A DNA stretch of 58,441 nucleotides, from contig JAGBBX010000006.1 in assembly GCA_017938245.1 (NCBI GenBank), positions 1 through 58,441 of the forward strand, read 5' to 3'. This DNA comes from Bacteroidaceae bacterium. GTDB taxonomy: Bacteria; Bacteroidota; Bacteroidia; Bacteroidales; Bacteroidaceae. The position numbers were made by a program, and so were the translations under genes. This document shows, piece after piece, positions 18,156 to 28,600 of the stretch (its first letter is position 1; every line of letters starts with the position of its first letter). The notes below the pieces were generated by a model, which searched no databases, was not told the origin of the DNA, and saw only the letters and a program-made list of their open reading frames with translations.

Positions 18156-21100
18156 ATGTATTGTCCAAACTGTAAAGAGGAATTTCAAGGTAAATTTTGT
18201 CCTGAGTGTGGTACAAAAATGGTCGAAGCACCTAAGCAAAACGACTTTGGTGTAAACATCAGTGACGATGCCGCCATAATGGGTGGAGTAAACGTGACAC
18301 GTAACGAGTCACATAATACAACTATATACAATACCACCATTGCAGATGCAAAAAAGAGCGATGCCGAATTGCATCAAGAGCGTACCAATAAGTTTCTGGA
18401 ACTCTGTAAGCACGTATTCAGCGACGGATTGCTCGACGACGAGGAAAAGATAATGCTTGCCACCGAGCGTCTGCGCCTGGGACTTAGCGAGGATGAGGCT
18501 AATCGACTTATCGAGATGGCGCGACGCGCATCTGTGAACCGAATGAATACCCTTAGTATGCGCGACTCGATGACGCTTAAAACTATTGACCGTTACATCT
18601 ATGGTAATAATGCAGCTATACTCAAAGGACAGGTACCGCGCCTTGCGGCTCTTGCACGTAACTACAAAATAGAGGAGGTACTATACCGATACTATATGCT
18701 TATGGCTGCTTTGTGTCCCGAAGAGCTTATTTGTGAATATGAAAGGGATGTTGCCGATGACTATTGGCAAACCTACTGGGTGGCAATAGCTTATATGAAG
18801 AAGGGCGATACGCTGAATGCCGAAGATGCCATAGTGAAACTCGATGTCTACCCTGAGTACTCCGAGGATAATTCGTTGCTGCTCTCGGCTTTGAGTACAT
18901 ATCGTGTGTTTGGTGCTGCCGATGCTACGGAATTTATAGGCGCAATATTGCCCGAGTGCTGCTCTTCGCTGTTAATGCCTTTTATTCAGGCGCTGTTCTT
19001 TGAGATTACTCCCGAACGTGCTGTCGAAGTTGGCGCACAAAAAGAGATGTGCCAATTTTATCTCGACAATATTGTTAATTTAGAGAGTCCCGAGGAGAAG
19101 GCGGCTGCCCGCAAAGCAGCTGAGGAGGCGGCTGCCCGCAAAGCTGCTGAGGAGGCGGCGGCCCGCAAAGCTGCTGAGGAGGTGGCAGCTCGTAAAGCAG
19201 CTGAGGAGGCGGCAGCTCGTAAAGCAGCTGAGGAGGCGGCAGCCCGCAAAGCAACCGAGGGAGCGCTGTACGATGTAATTCTAAAATCGGCAGGAGATCA
19301 GAAACTTAAAGTTGTCACAGCAGTTAAGCTAAACTGTGGTGTTAGCTTGGTAGAGGCTAAAGACCTCGTTTATGCTACTCCCTGCACATTGAAAGAGGGT
19401 CTTTCCAAGGCTGATGCTGAGGCAGTGAAAAAGGCTGTCGAAGAGTGGGGTGCTGTAATTGAGCTGAGAATCTCTTCGGAAGATGCCGAGTCGAGAAAAA
19501 AGAGAGCAGTAGATATTTACAACACAGGCGACGATTATTATTACGGTAGAAACGGCAGGGAAAAAAACCTTGTAGAAGCTGCAAAATGTTATCGTAAGTC
19601 TGCCGAATTGGGCTATTCGAAAGCGCAAAACGATTATGGATACTGCTGTAAGAATGGTTATGGTGTAGATAAAAATTATTTCGAGGCTGTAAAATGGTAT
19701 CTTAAAGCTGCCGAGCAAAACAACTCTGCAGCCCATAATAATTTGGGAAATTGCTATCAGAATGGTTTGGGCGTAAATAAAGATTATGTCGAGGCTGTAA
19801 AATGGTATCGTAAGTCTGCCGAGCTAGGCAACAGCTCTGCTCAATTTAATTTGGGATTTTGTTATAAGAATGGCTATGGCGTAAATAAGGATGATGTCGA
19901 GGCGGTAAAATGGTATCGCAAGGCTGCCGAACAAGGTAACAGCAGTGCCCAAATCAATTTGGGAATTTGTTATAAGAATGGCTATGGTGTAAATAAAGAT
20001 ATGTCTGAAGCTGCAAAATGGTATCGCAAGGCTGCCGAGCGGGGCAACAGCATTGCGCAATATAATTTGGGAAATTGCTATCAGAATGGCTGCGGTGTAG
20101 ATAAGGACTATGTCGAGGCTGTGAAATGGTATCTCAAGGCTGCTGAACAGGGTGATGTCGATGCGCAATATAATTTGGGCAGCTGCTATAAGAATGGCTA
20201 TGGTGTAAATAAAGATATGTCTGAAGCAGCAAAATGGTATCGCAAGGCCGCTGAACAGGGTTATGCCGATGCGCAATATAATTTGGGATATTGCTATGAC
20301 AATGGCTGCGGTGTAGATAAAGATTATGTCGAGGCTGTGAAATGGTATCTCAAGGCCGCTGAACAGGGTGATGCAAGTGCGCAAAATAATTTGGGATATT
20401 GCTATAAGAATGGAAATGGTGTAAATAAGGACTATGTCGAGGCTGTAAAGTGGTATCGCAAGGCTGCCGAGCAAGGCAACAGCAGTGCTCAATTCAATTT
20501 GGGATTATGCTATAGGAATGGCAATGGCGTGAATAAGGATGATGTCGAGGCGGTAAAATGGTATCGCAAGGCCGCTGAACAGGGCAACAGTAGTGCGCAG
20601 AATAGTTTGGGATATTGCTATAGGAATGGCAATGGCGTGAATAAGGATGATGTCGAGGCGGCAAAATGGTATCTCAAGGCTGCTGAGCGGGGCAACAGCA
20701 TTGCACAATATAATTTGGGTGATTGCTATAGGAATGGCTATGGCGTAAACAAAGATATGTCTGAAGCTGCAAAATGGTATCGCAAGGCCGCTGAACAGGG
20801 TTATGCCGATGCGCAATATAATTTGGGATATTGCTATGACAATGGCTGCGGTGTAAATAAGGACTATGTCGAGGCTGTGAAATGGTACCGTAAAGCTGCC
20901 GACCAAGGCAATACCAGTGCGCAAATAAATCTGGGAGTTTGCTATTATGATGGTGATGGTGTAAATAAAGATTACTCCGAAGCTGTAAAATGGTTTCGCA
21001 AGGCGGCCGAGAAAGGCAACAGAAGTGCGCAATTCAATATAGGAATTTGCTATAAGAATGGCTTTGGTGTAAATAAAGATATCTCCGAGGCTGTGAAATG

Positions 21101-21167
21101 GTTTCGCAAGGCGGCCGAGAAAGGACACGAAGGTGCTAAAAAGAAGTTAATAGAGCTTGGATATTAA
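18156..21167 (+). CDS. Zinc-ribbon head protein with L7/L12-like domain and about 15 Sel1 repeats (paralogue 4)
   Basis: 1003 residues. The shared head has a shorter zinc ribbon (CPNC, CPEC) and [13 protein letters not shown]. An Ala-rich coil of AARKAAEE units (about 308-368) leads to an L7/L12-type domain at about 371-437 ([47 protein letters not shown]). From about residue 450 there are about 15 Sel1-like repeats with GYGVNKD loops. Several repeats are nearly identical at DNA level (for example around 20202-20330 and 20734-20860), a sign of recent duplication. The DNA around the L7/L12-to-Sel1 junction is almost the same as in paralogue 5. It is probably a cytoplasmic scaffold. Confidence 0.73.
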   Translation: MYCPNCKEEFQGKFCPECGTKMVEAPKQNDFGVNISDDAAIMGGVNVTRNESHNTTIYNTTIADAKKSDAELHQERTNKFLELCKHVFSDGLLDDEEKIMLATERLRLGLSEDEANRLIEMARRASVNRMNTLSMRDSMTLKTIDRYIYGNNAAILKGQVPRLAALARNYKIEEVLYRYYMLMAALCPEELICEYERDVADDYWQTYWVAIAYMKKGDTLNAEDAIVKLDVYPEYSEDNSLLLSALSTYRVFGAADATEFIGAILPECCSSLLMPFIQALFFEITPERAVEVGAQKEMCQFYLDNIVNLESPEEKAAARKAAEEAAARKAAEEAAARKAAEEVAARKAAEEAAARKAAEEAAARKATEGALYDVILKSAGDQKLKVVTAVKLNCGVSLVEAKDLVYATPCTLKEGLSKADAEAVKKAVEEWGAVIELRISSEDAESRKKRAVDIYNTGDDYYYGRNGREKNLVEAAKCYRKSAELGYSKAQNDYGYCCKNGYGVDKNYFEAVKWYLKAAEQNNSAAHNNLGNCYQNGLGVNKDYVEAVKWYRKSAELGNSSAQFNLGFCYKNGYGVNKDDVEAVKWYRKAAEQGNSSAQINLGICYKNGYGVNKDMSEAAKWYRKAAERGNSIAQYNLGNCYQNGCGVDKDYVEAVKWYLKAAEQGDVDAQYNLGSCYKNGYGVNKDMSEAAKWYRKAAEQGYADAQYNLGYCYDNGCGVDKDYVEAVKWYLKAAEQGDASAQNNLGYCYKNGNGVNKDYVEAVKWYRKAAEQGNSSAQFNLGLCYRNGNGVNKDDVEAVKWYRKAAEQGNSSAQNSLGYCYRNGNGVNKDDVEAAKWYLKAAERGNSIAQYNLGDCYRNGYGVNKDMSEAAKWYRKAAEQGYADAQYNLGYCYDNGCGVNKDYVEAVKWYRKAADQGNTSAQINLGVCYYDGDGVNKDYSEAVKWFRKAAEKGNRSAQFNIGICYKNGFGVNKDISEAVKWFRKAAEKGHEGAKKKLIELGY

Positions 21168-21237
21168 TAAGCGCTTTTCGAGAATGTAAAAAATAAGTTT
21201 TTAGAGAATACAAAAAGAACAAACAAAAAATAATACA

Positions 21238-23151
21238 ATGTATTGCCCAAATTGTAAAGAGGAATTTCCCGGTAAATTTTGTCCCGAGTGTGGTACAAAA
21301 TTGGTAGAGGTACCTAAGCAAAATGATTATGGAGTAAGCATCAGTGACGATGCTGCTATTATGGGTAGTGTAAATGTCACACGTAACGAGTCGCATAACT
21401 CAACAAGTTACGACCAGCGTGTGATACATAACAGTAGCGTAACCAATAATATTGTTGAGCGTGCAAAGAGCGATGCCGAGTTGCGTAACGAACGTAACAT
21501 AAAGTTTCTGGAACTCTGTAAACAGGCATTCAGTGATGGATTGCTCGACGAAGAGGAGATGATAATGCTTGCCACCGAGCGTCTGCGTCTGGGAATTAGC
21601 GAGGAAGAGGCTAATCGACTTATAGAGACGGCACGACGCGCATCTATGAGCCGAATGAATACCCTTAGTATGCGCGACTCGATGACGCTGAAAACTATTG
21701 ACCGCTATATCGATGGTAATAATGCTGCTATACTTAAAGGGCAGGTATCGCGCCTTGCTGCTCTTGCGCGTAACTACAAAATAGATGAGGTGCAGTACCG
21801 ATATTATATGCTTATGGCTGCCTTGTGTCCCGATGAGCTTATTCGCGAATATGAGGGGAATATTGCCGATGATTATTGGCAAACCTATTGGGTGGCAATA
21901 GCTTATATGAAGAAGGGCGATACGCTGAATGCCGAAGATGCCATAGTGAAACTCGATGTCTACACCGAGTACCCCGAGGATAACTCGTTGCTGCTCTCGG
22001 CTTTGAGTACCTATTGTGTGTTTGGTGCTGCCGATGCTGCGGAATTTATCGGCGCAATATTGCCCGACCAGTGCTATCCGCTGTTGATGCCATTTATTCA
22101 CGCTCTGTTTCTTGAGATTGCTCCCGAACGTGCAGCCGAGGTTGGCGCGCAAAAAGAGACGTGTCAATTTTATCTCGATAATATTGTTAATTTAGAGAGT
22201 CCCGAGAAGAAGGCAGCTGCCCGCAAAGCAGCCGAGGAAGAGGCTGCGCGTAAGGCAGCCGAAGAACTCGCCCGAAAGACTGCCGAGGCTGAAGCTGCGC
22301 GTAAGGCTGCCGAAGAACTTGCTCGAAAGGCAAACGAAGAACTTGCCCGCAAGACTGCCGAGATTGAAACCGCCCGCAAAGCTGCCGAAGAGGCTGCTGC
22401 TCGCAAGGCTGCTGAGGAAGCCGCTGCTGCCAACAGATTATATGACGTAGTAATGACTTCGGCAGGAAGTGCTAAACTTAGTGTAGTTAAGGCTGTTAAA
22501 GAGGGGGCTGATCTCTCTTTGTTAGAGGCTAAGAATCTTGTCGATAATGTTCCTTCTACTATTGGAGAGGGACTTTCTAAAGCCGATGCCGAGTTATTGA
22601 AGAGTTCCCTCGAAGATTGCGGTGCCAGGGTTGAACTGAGAGTCTCTTCGGAAGATGCCGAGTCGAGAAAAAAGAGAGCAGTAGATCTTTACAACACAGG
22701 CGACGATTATTATTACGGTAGAAGCGGCAGGGAAAAAAACCTTGTAGAAGCTGCAAAGTATTATCGTAAGTCTGCCGAATTGGGCTATTCGAAAGCGCAA
22801 AACGATTATGGATATTGCTGTAAGAACGGTTATGGTGTAGATAAAAATTATGCCGAGGCTGTAAAATGGTATCGTAAGGCTGCTGAACAGGGTAACATTT
22901 TTGCACAAAATAATATGGGAATTTGTTATGAGCTTGGTCAAGGCATCGATAAAGACTATACCGAGGCTGTTAAATGGTATCTTAAGTCGGCCGAACAGGG
23001 GAACTCTTCTGCTCAAAGTAATTTGGCTGATTGCTATAAGAATGGCTATGGTGTAAGTAAAGATATATCCGAGGCTGTAAAATGGTATCGTAAAGCTGCT
23101 GAACAAGGAAACGAAAGTGCTAAAAAGAAACTAAAAGAGTTGGGATACTAA
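21238..23151 (+). CDS. Zinc-ribbon head protein with L7/L12-like domain and four Sel1 repeats (paralogue 5)
   Basis: 637 residues with the same order as paralogue 4: zinc ribbon (CPNC, CPEC), [13 protein letters not shown], helical head, an Ala/Glu/Lys coil (about 320-398), an L7/L12-type domain at about 401-467 ([50 protein letters not shown]) and then only about four Sel1 repeats. The head DNA is also close to paralogue 4, so the pair arose by a recent duplication followed by repeat gain or loss. The stop is followed by sequence similar to the 3' end of paralogue 4 (TAATAAGC..TTTTCGAGA). The peptidase gene begins 131 nt later. Confidence 0.73.
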   Translation: MYCPNCKEEFPGKFCPECGTKLVEVPKQNDYGVSISDDAAIMGSVNVTRNESHNSTSYDQRVIHNSSVTNNIVERAKSDAELRNERNIKFLELCKQAFSDGLLDEEEMIMLATERLRLGISEEEANRLIETARRASMSRMNTLSMRDSMTLKTIDRYIDGNNAAILKGQVSRLAALARNYKIDEVQYRYYMLMAALCPDELIREYEGNIADDYWQTYWVAIAYMKKGDTLNAEDAIVKLDVYTEYPEDNSLLLSALSTYCVFGAADAAEFIGAILPDQCYPLLMPFIHALFLEIAPERAAEVGAQKETCQFYLDNIVNLESPEKKAAARKAAEEEAARKAAEELARKTAEAEAARKAAEELARKANEELARKTAEIETARKAAEEAAARKAAEEAAAANRLYDVVMTSAGSAKLSVVKAVKEGADLSLLEAKNLVDNVPSTIGEGLSKADAELLKSSLEDCGARVELRVSSEDAESRKKRAVDLYNTGDDYYYGRSGREKNLVEAAKYYRKSAELGYSKAQNDYGYCCKNGYGVDKNYAEAVKWYRKAAEQGNIFAQNNMGICYELGQGIDKDYTEAVKWYLKSAEQGNSSAQSNLADCYKNGYGVSKDISEAVKWYRKAAEQGNESAKKKLKELGY

Positions 23152-23282
23152 TAAGCAGTTTTCGAGAGATATAACAAAAATACCGGAAGGTTATAGATTC
23201 CCTACAAAAGCACTTTCCAAGCCTTGGAGCAGATAAGAAACTGAAGTTATAGAAACACAAACTGAACAATACTCTTACTACT

Positions 23283-25109
23283 ATGAATATCGATGATTAT
23301 CTTAACAGCTTGAGAAACGAACTCGATAATACACTTGGCGAGTTCTCTCTTGGTGAACCACAGAATAACACAGGAAACGCTGTTTTCTGTCCCGAGTGTG
23401 GTACAAGAAACCCCTCGGGTGCCCGATTCTGCTGCAACTGCGGAACCTCGCTTGTCAATAATAGTGATACGGTATGTACTCAGGATGAGGACGATAACGA
23501 TTATACTCTGTTGTCCGATAATGAGGCTCAGTATGGCATACTGTATACCAATACCGTGCGACTTGCCAAGAAGTATGGTTGTTCTACCGATGATGTATGC
23601 GCAGTTCTTGATAATTTCTGCGATAAGGCTGCAAAATACAATATGCATTGGGATATACTCGATGCATCGGATAATCCCGACTATTTCGGTTCGGACGATT
23701 TCTGGCTCGAACACAACGAGCTTATCTCCGACTATTTCGAGCAGTCGTCGATTGAGTATGGTATGAAAACTCCTCTCTTTATAATTGGTGGAAACGATGT
23801 TATACCAATCCCTATGGTCGAGGATATCTTTGGTACAAGCCGAACCGGTAGGATTCCTTGTGATATGGCCTACTGCTTCCCCGGTAATTTCTTTAGCGAT
23901 ATATGGGAGTATGGCGACCATAGCATAACAGAGACCTCGGTGCGTAACACCGTGTCCCGTTTGCCTTTGGAGGATGGAGAGATGTTTTCCTCACTCGATG
24001 ACGACCTCGGAGCCTATTTCGACCTGTGTGCCGAATATTACAAAGAGGGCATTCCTGTAGAGAGGGTTATGATGACTGCCAATGCTTCGTGGCTGCCTGC
24101 AAGCAAGACTATGTCGGAGCATCTGCCGCTACTGCATAGTACCAATGACCCTAAATTGGTAAAGCACGGTATGTATGTCAGTCCTCCTGTTATGGCCGAC
24201 AATGAAGAGACGGCCGAACCGCTGAAAGAGACACTCGAAGATGAAGATACAGGAATGTTGCTCTTTAATCTTCACGGTGCCAGTGCCCCCGAGATGTCGG
24301 GATTCTATAGCGACTATGGCAAGACTTTCGATATCGGTATGCTTGGCGAGACAAATGCACGTGTGTTTAACACGGTCGCTTGTTTTGGAGCTCGTTATTA
24401 CGGCTATAGCCGCGAGGAGTCGATGCTGCTCTCTGCTTTCTTCGACGAGCGATTCTTGTTGTATGCAGGTTCGCTGATACCTGTGCCTATGATGGAACTT
24501 AATGTTCCCGAGGGTGTAGTGGTACACGAGGGTTCGGGTTCGGAGCATCTTATGCCCATCTACTGTATGGAGCAGTTCAGCGGTGCTCCTATGGGCGAGG
24601 CTATGATGCGTGCCAAGCTGAACTATTTTAATGTGTTCCGCCATTTTGAGCGCGACGACTTCTCTATGGCAACGATGATGATGTTCTCGCTCTACGGTAA
24701 CCCTATGTTGCGTATGGTGCGTAACGAGGATGTATTGCAGCGTGCAAGAGAAGAACACGTTCTGCCTACACTGCCACAGAAGGGTGCTGCTCCTTTGCGC
24801 AGGAAAGAGACACAGCGCATTATGGTTAAGGACGATAGCTCGATGTCGCTTCTCGACCAGGTACGTGGATTGGTCGATGATAATATCTCGGCAATACATA
24901 AGGAGATGCAGAAACATCTGTACGATGAGTTAGGTCTTGAACCTCGTTGGCTTAGTCGTATCGACCGCTTCTCAATTCCTAATGGCGACGGAACATACGA
25001 AGAGGGATACAGTTATGCCTACGAAGATAAGAGTAAGGCGTTTAATAATATGTCGTGGGTCGAGGTTGACTATGACGGTAATATCAAGCGCGTGTTTAAG
25101 TCGAAATAA
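23283..25109 (+). CDS. Zinc-ribbon caspase/gingipain-fold cysteine peptidase (clan CD-like)
   Basis: 608 residues, no signal peptide. A zinc ribbon is at Cys36/39/50/53. The core of about 150-470 has the order expected for a clan CD peptidase (caspase, C25 gingipain, CHAT): TPLFIIGGNDVIPI, then LLFNLHGAS with His331, then VFNTVACFGARYYG with Cys367, then LLYAGSLIPVPM and LYGNPMLRM. His-Gly and Ala-Cys pairs 36 residues apart match the catalytic dyad of this fold. The C-terminal 120 residues are a helical extension ending WVEVDYDGNIKRVFKSK. It probably acts in the cytoplasm, with the ribbon docking onto the zinc-ribbon partners. The substrate is unknown. The fold call is by eye. Confidence 0.65.
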   Translation: MNIDDYLNSLRNELDNTLGEFSLGEPQNNTGNAVFCPECGTRNPSGARFCCNCGTSLVNNSDTVCTQDEDDNDYTLLSDNEAQYGILYTNTVRLAKKYGCSTDDVCAVLDNFCDKAAKYNMHWDILDASDNPDYFGSDDFWLEHNELISDYFEQSSIEYGMKTPLFIIGGNDVIPIPMVEDIFGTSRTGRIPCDMAYCFPGNFFSDIWEYGDHSITETSVRNTVSRLPLEDGEMFSSLDDDLGAYFDLCAEYYKEGIPVERVMMTANASWLPASKTMSEHLPLLHSTNDPKLVKHGMYVSPPVMADNEETAEPLKETLEDEDTGMLLFNLHGASAPEMSGFYSDYGKTFDIGMLGETNARVFNTVACFGARYYGYSREESMLLSAFFDERFLLYAGSLIPVPMMELNVPEGVVVHEGSGSEHLMPIYCMEQFSGAPMGEAMMRAKLNYFNVFRHFERDDFSMATMMMFSLYGNPMLRMVRNEDVLQRAREEHVLPTLPQKGAAPLRRKETQRIMVKDDSSMSLLDQVRGLVDDNISAIHKEMQKHLYDELGLEPRWLSRIDRFSIPNGDGTYEEGYSYAYEDKSKAFNNMSWVEVDYDGNIKRVFKSK

Positions 25110-25137
25110 TAGCGATAGATATAAATGTAATTTATAA

Positions 25138-25248
25138 ATGGTTGAGATTAACGACCAGAAGAACTTGCTTAACCGCGTTCCCGTTGAGGCTGAGATTCAG
25201 AAGATGATTGATATTGCTAAGGAGCTTCCCGTAGTAATGACATACTAA
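25138..25248 (+). CDS. Small ORF of 36 residues after the peptidase gene
   Basis: ATG at 25138, 28 nt after the peptidase stop, encoding a soluble peptide beginning MVEINDQKNLLNR and ending VVMTY. The codon use resembles its neighbours (AAG, GTT, GAG). A terminator follows within 40 nt, so it would be the last cistron of the operon. It is either a genuine small protein or the left-over start of a larger gene. I do not recognise it. Confidence 0.4.
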   Translation: MVEINDQKNLLNRVPVEAEIQKMIDIAKELPVVMTY

Positions 25249-25255
25249 TTATGCA

Positions 25256-25325
25256 ATTAACGATACGTATCGTTAATGCAAACACAACAACAGTGGCACC
25301 TCTTTTGTGGTGTCACTGTTGTTGT
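25256..25325 (+). terminator. Palindrome plus terminator hairpin
   Basis: First a 22-nt perfect palindrome at 25256-25277 (core AACGATACGTATCGTT). Then a hairpin at 25284-25325 with 17-bp arms (ACAACAGTGGCACC and its partner, one G-U pair) around TCTTTTGT. Together they close the peptidase transcript before the repeat array. Confidence 0.7.
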
Positions 25326-25355
25326 ATGTAATTGTCGTGTAGTTTGGATATATTG

Positions 25356-25624
25356 GCTCGTTTGTGTATATTTGAGGTAAACCTCGAATATATCCTGCAT
25401 TCGCTGCAAAATATCCAAGCAGGCTTGGCTTTATTTCGCTCGTTTGTGTATATTTGAAGTAAACTTCGAATATATCCTGCACTCGCTGCAAAATATCCAA
25501 GCGAGCTTGGCTTTATTTCGCTCGTTTGTAACTATATTTGAAGTAAACTTCGAATATATCCTGCACTCGCTGCAAAATACCCAAGCAAGCTTGGCTTTAT
25601 TTCGCTCGTTTGTGACTATATTTG
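25356..25624 (+). repeat. Three and a quarter tandem copies of an 82-bp promoter-like repeat
   Basis: Units start with GCTCGTTTGT at 25356, 25438 and 25520, with a partial unit at 25604-25624. Unit lengths are 82, 82 and 84. Each carries TATATTTG (a TAnnTTTG box), then a short hairpin (GAGGT/ACCTC in unit 1, GAAGT/ACTTC in units 2-3), then CTGCACTCGCTGCAAAATA and a CCAAGC/GCTTGG inverted repeat. The last box lies 48 nt before the helicase ATG. There are no unique spacers, so it is not a CRISPR. A related copy in reverse orientation is at 48771-48868. Confidence 0.8.
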
Positions 25625-25671
25625 CTTTCTGATACGAGTGTTTATTGCTTTATGCAAAACATATTACTAAA

Positions 25672-28600
25672 ATGAAAGACCTGAATAAAACCCTCATACG
25701 CAGTGTGGAACTTGCAAAGGTTCTGAATCACGCTCTCGAAGTGAAAAAGAGTGATAGCGCAAAAGTGTGCCGAAGCATCAATGAACTGCAAACACATGCT
25801 ACACTTGTCGAAGAGGGGTTGCAACGTCTGTGTAGCGAGTATGCCGTTGAGGTGAATAGTGCGAAACTTGCCCTGTGGGAACGTAAATTGCTCGACCTTA
25901 GTCTGCGTAATAATATGCTGAATATGCGTATGGGAAGAAATACAATCTCATACGAGCACCCCGATATTGCCGCGCTCGAGGATGAACTTGCCGATGGCAA
26001 GGAGATTATTCTTGAGCAAAAAGAACTGAAAGGTCTGTACAGAGCAATGCGCACCAATATGGAAGAGACGGGCGCAAATACTCTCTTCCTTACTCTTGGA
26101 ACATTGCGATGGCAAGAGAAACCGGGTGCCAAGCAGTATGCAGCGCCTATCCTTCTTGTGCCAATTGAGATGGTGCCAATGAAAAAAGAGCGCTATGCAA
26201 TACGTCGACGCGACGAGGAGACGATGCTGAACTTTACTCTGCTCGAATTTCTGCAACAACAGTTCGATATAACCATAGAAGGATTGCAGCCACTGCCACA
26301 GGATGCCTATGGTATAGATGTGAGCCTTGTAATGCACACTGTGCGCGAGGCTATTAAAGAGCTTCCCGATTGGGAGGTTGTCGAGGAGTCGCTAATTGGT
26401 ATCTTCTCGTTTACAAAATTTGTGATGTGGAACGATATTCACAGCCACAGCAGAGCTATAATGGGTAGCAATATTGTGCGCAGTCTCATCGAGGGACGTT
26501 TGTTGGTCGAGGATGATGTGCAACAGGCGGATGCCCGACAGTTGGATGTCAGTGAGCGTCCCGATGCCTATGCGCTGCCGGTGGATGCCGACTCGTCGCA
26601 GCTCGAAGCGGTGGTAGAGTCGGGGAAAGGACGCTCGTTCATTCTCTACGGCCCTCCGGGAACGGGAAAATCGCAGACTATCACAAATCTCATTGCCAAT
26701 GCTGTGTATCAAGGAAAGAGGGTGCTTTTTGTGGCGCAGAAGAGGGCTGCCTTGGAAGTGGTGCAATCGAGACTCGAAAAGATTGGTATGGGGCCTTTCT
26801 GCTTGGAATTGCACTCCAATAAAATGGATAAGAGACACTTTTTGGAGCAGATGCAAAAGGGACTCAGTGTAACTGCTGCATCGGATAGTGAGGAGTATCG
26901 TCGCAAGTCCGGCGAACTGTATGTGCAGCGTATGCAACTAATCGGGTATGTCGAGGCGTTGCATCGCAAGCAGGAGAAATCCTCGCTATCGCTAAGCGAT
27001 TGCATCGAGCGTTATTTGGCGGCAAATGCAGTACCTATGGAGGTTACAAAAGGGGTGATAGAGAAGATTGATGAGAAGGGTGCAGGTGAGTTACGAGACA
27101 AGATAATGATGCTCGGCTCCATTGAAATGATATTGGGAACATCTGCCTCGGAGCATCCTCTCTGTGGAATGTTACCCAAAAAAGCTCCCGAAGCAAAGAA
27201 AGGTGCCTACCTCTCGTCGTATATGCTCAGTAATACGGTCGAGAGTATGCTGCCCACTCTGCCGCAGGTGGTAGCGGCTCTGAAACAGCAGATAGAGCGT
27301 AACAAGAATGTTACATACGTATCGCGTACAACACGTCAATATATCGAGGGTGACTATAAATTCAGTAAATTCCTTGCTATTGCCGAGGTCGACAGCGCAC
27401 TGCTCGACGATGTGGATGCACTCGCTTCGGCTGTTGAACGTTGGAATGCTAATATAGCTCTGTTGCCGCAATGGCAAAAATATGCCGATATTATTAACGA
27501 CCTTAACGAGTGCGGACTCTCGGATGCGGTGAAACAGTACGCTGCCGGAGTGTCTGTGCCTGCGATTTGTGATGCTTTTATGGCGGCATTCTATCGCGAA
27601 AAAGCACAAGAGATAATCATTGCCGACCCAACGCTGAAAGAGTTCAACGGACTGATGTTCGAAGAACTCATTGGACGATATACAGCACTTACACGCGAGT
27701 TTCAACAACTTACGCGCAAAGAACTTGTGGCAAGGGTAGCGGCAGGAATACCGCTCGATGCCCGCAACCCCGAGATTGGCGCCGAGCTTACGCTCCTGCG
27801 CAAGAGGATAGCGAACAAGGGACGCGGAGCAACAATACGCAATATAATAGACCAGATGCCACAGCTGTTGCCTTGTCTCTGTCCTGTGATGCTTATGAGT
27901 CCGCTGAGCGTGGCACAGTACCTCGATGTAAATGCTCCTAAATTCGACCTTGTGGTATTTGACGAGGCAAGCCAGATGCCGACGAGTGAGGCCATCGGAG
28001 CACTTTCTCGTGCACGTGCCGCTGTAATTGTGGGCGACCCGAAACAGATGCCCCCTACAAGTTTCTTCACTGTGAACACAACTGATGATGAGAGTGCCGA
28101 TGCTGATGACCTTGAGAGCATACTCGATGACTGTATCTCGTTGTCGATGCCCACGCACTATTTGGGATGGCACTATCGCTCGAAACACGAGAGTCTCATC
28201 ACATTCAGCAATATAAACTACTACGATAGTCGTCTGGTTACCTTCCCGTCAGCCGATGACAGGGTGTCGCACGTCACGTGGCAGTATGTCGAGGGATTCT
28301 ACGACTATGGCAAGACACGTACCAACCGCGCCGAGGCCGAGGCTATAGCTGACGAGGTGATGCGTCGCCTTGAACAGCAACCCGAGAGGAGCATTGGTGT
28401 GGTGGCATTCTCGAAACAGCAGAGTGACCTTATAGAGGATGTACTCACCGAGAGGATGGCGCAGCAACCACAGATAGAGAAAGTGAATCGCGAGAGCCAC
28501 GAGCCGCTCTTTGTAAAGAACTTAGAGAATGTGCAGGGCGACGAACGCGATGTGATACTGTTCTCGGTGGGATACGGTCCCGATAGCGAGGGACACGTCT

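Noticed and set aside
19824-21128. Minus-strand repetitive ORFs opposite the Sel1 repeats
   Set aside because: Period equals that of the Sel1 coding repeats; Ile-rich nonsense translation.
23283-25109. Peptidase as the maturase of the fimbrillins (they carry Arg sites)
   Set aside because: No signal peptide and a zinc-ribbon shared with cytoplasmic neighbours; a gingipain-like maturase would be exported.
25356-25624. CRISPR array
   Set aside because: Period of 82-84 bp with units alike along their whole length; no unique spacers and no cas genes.
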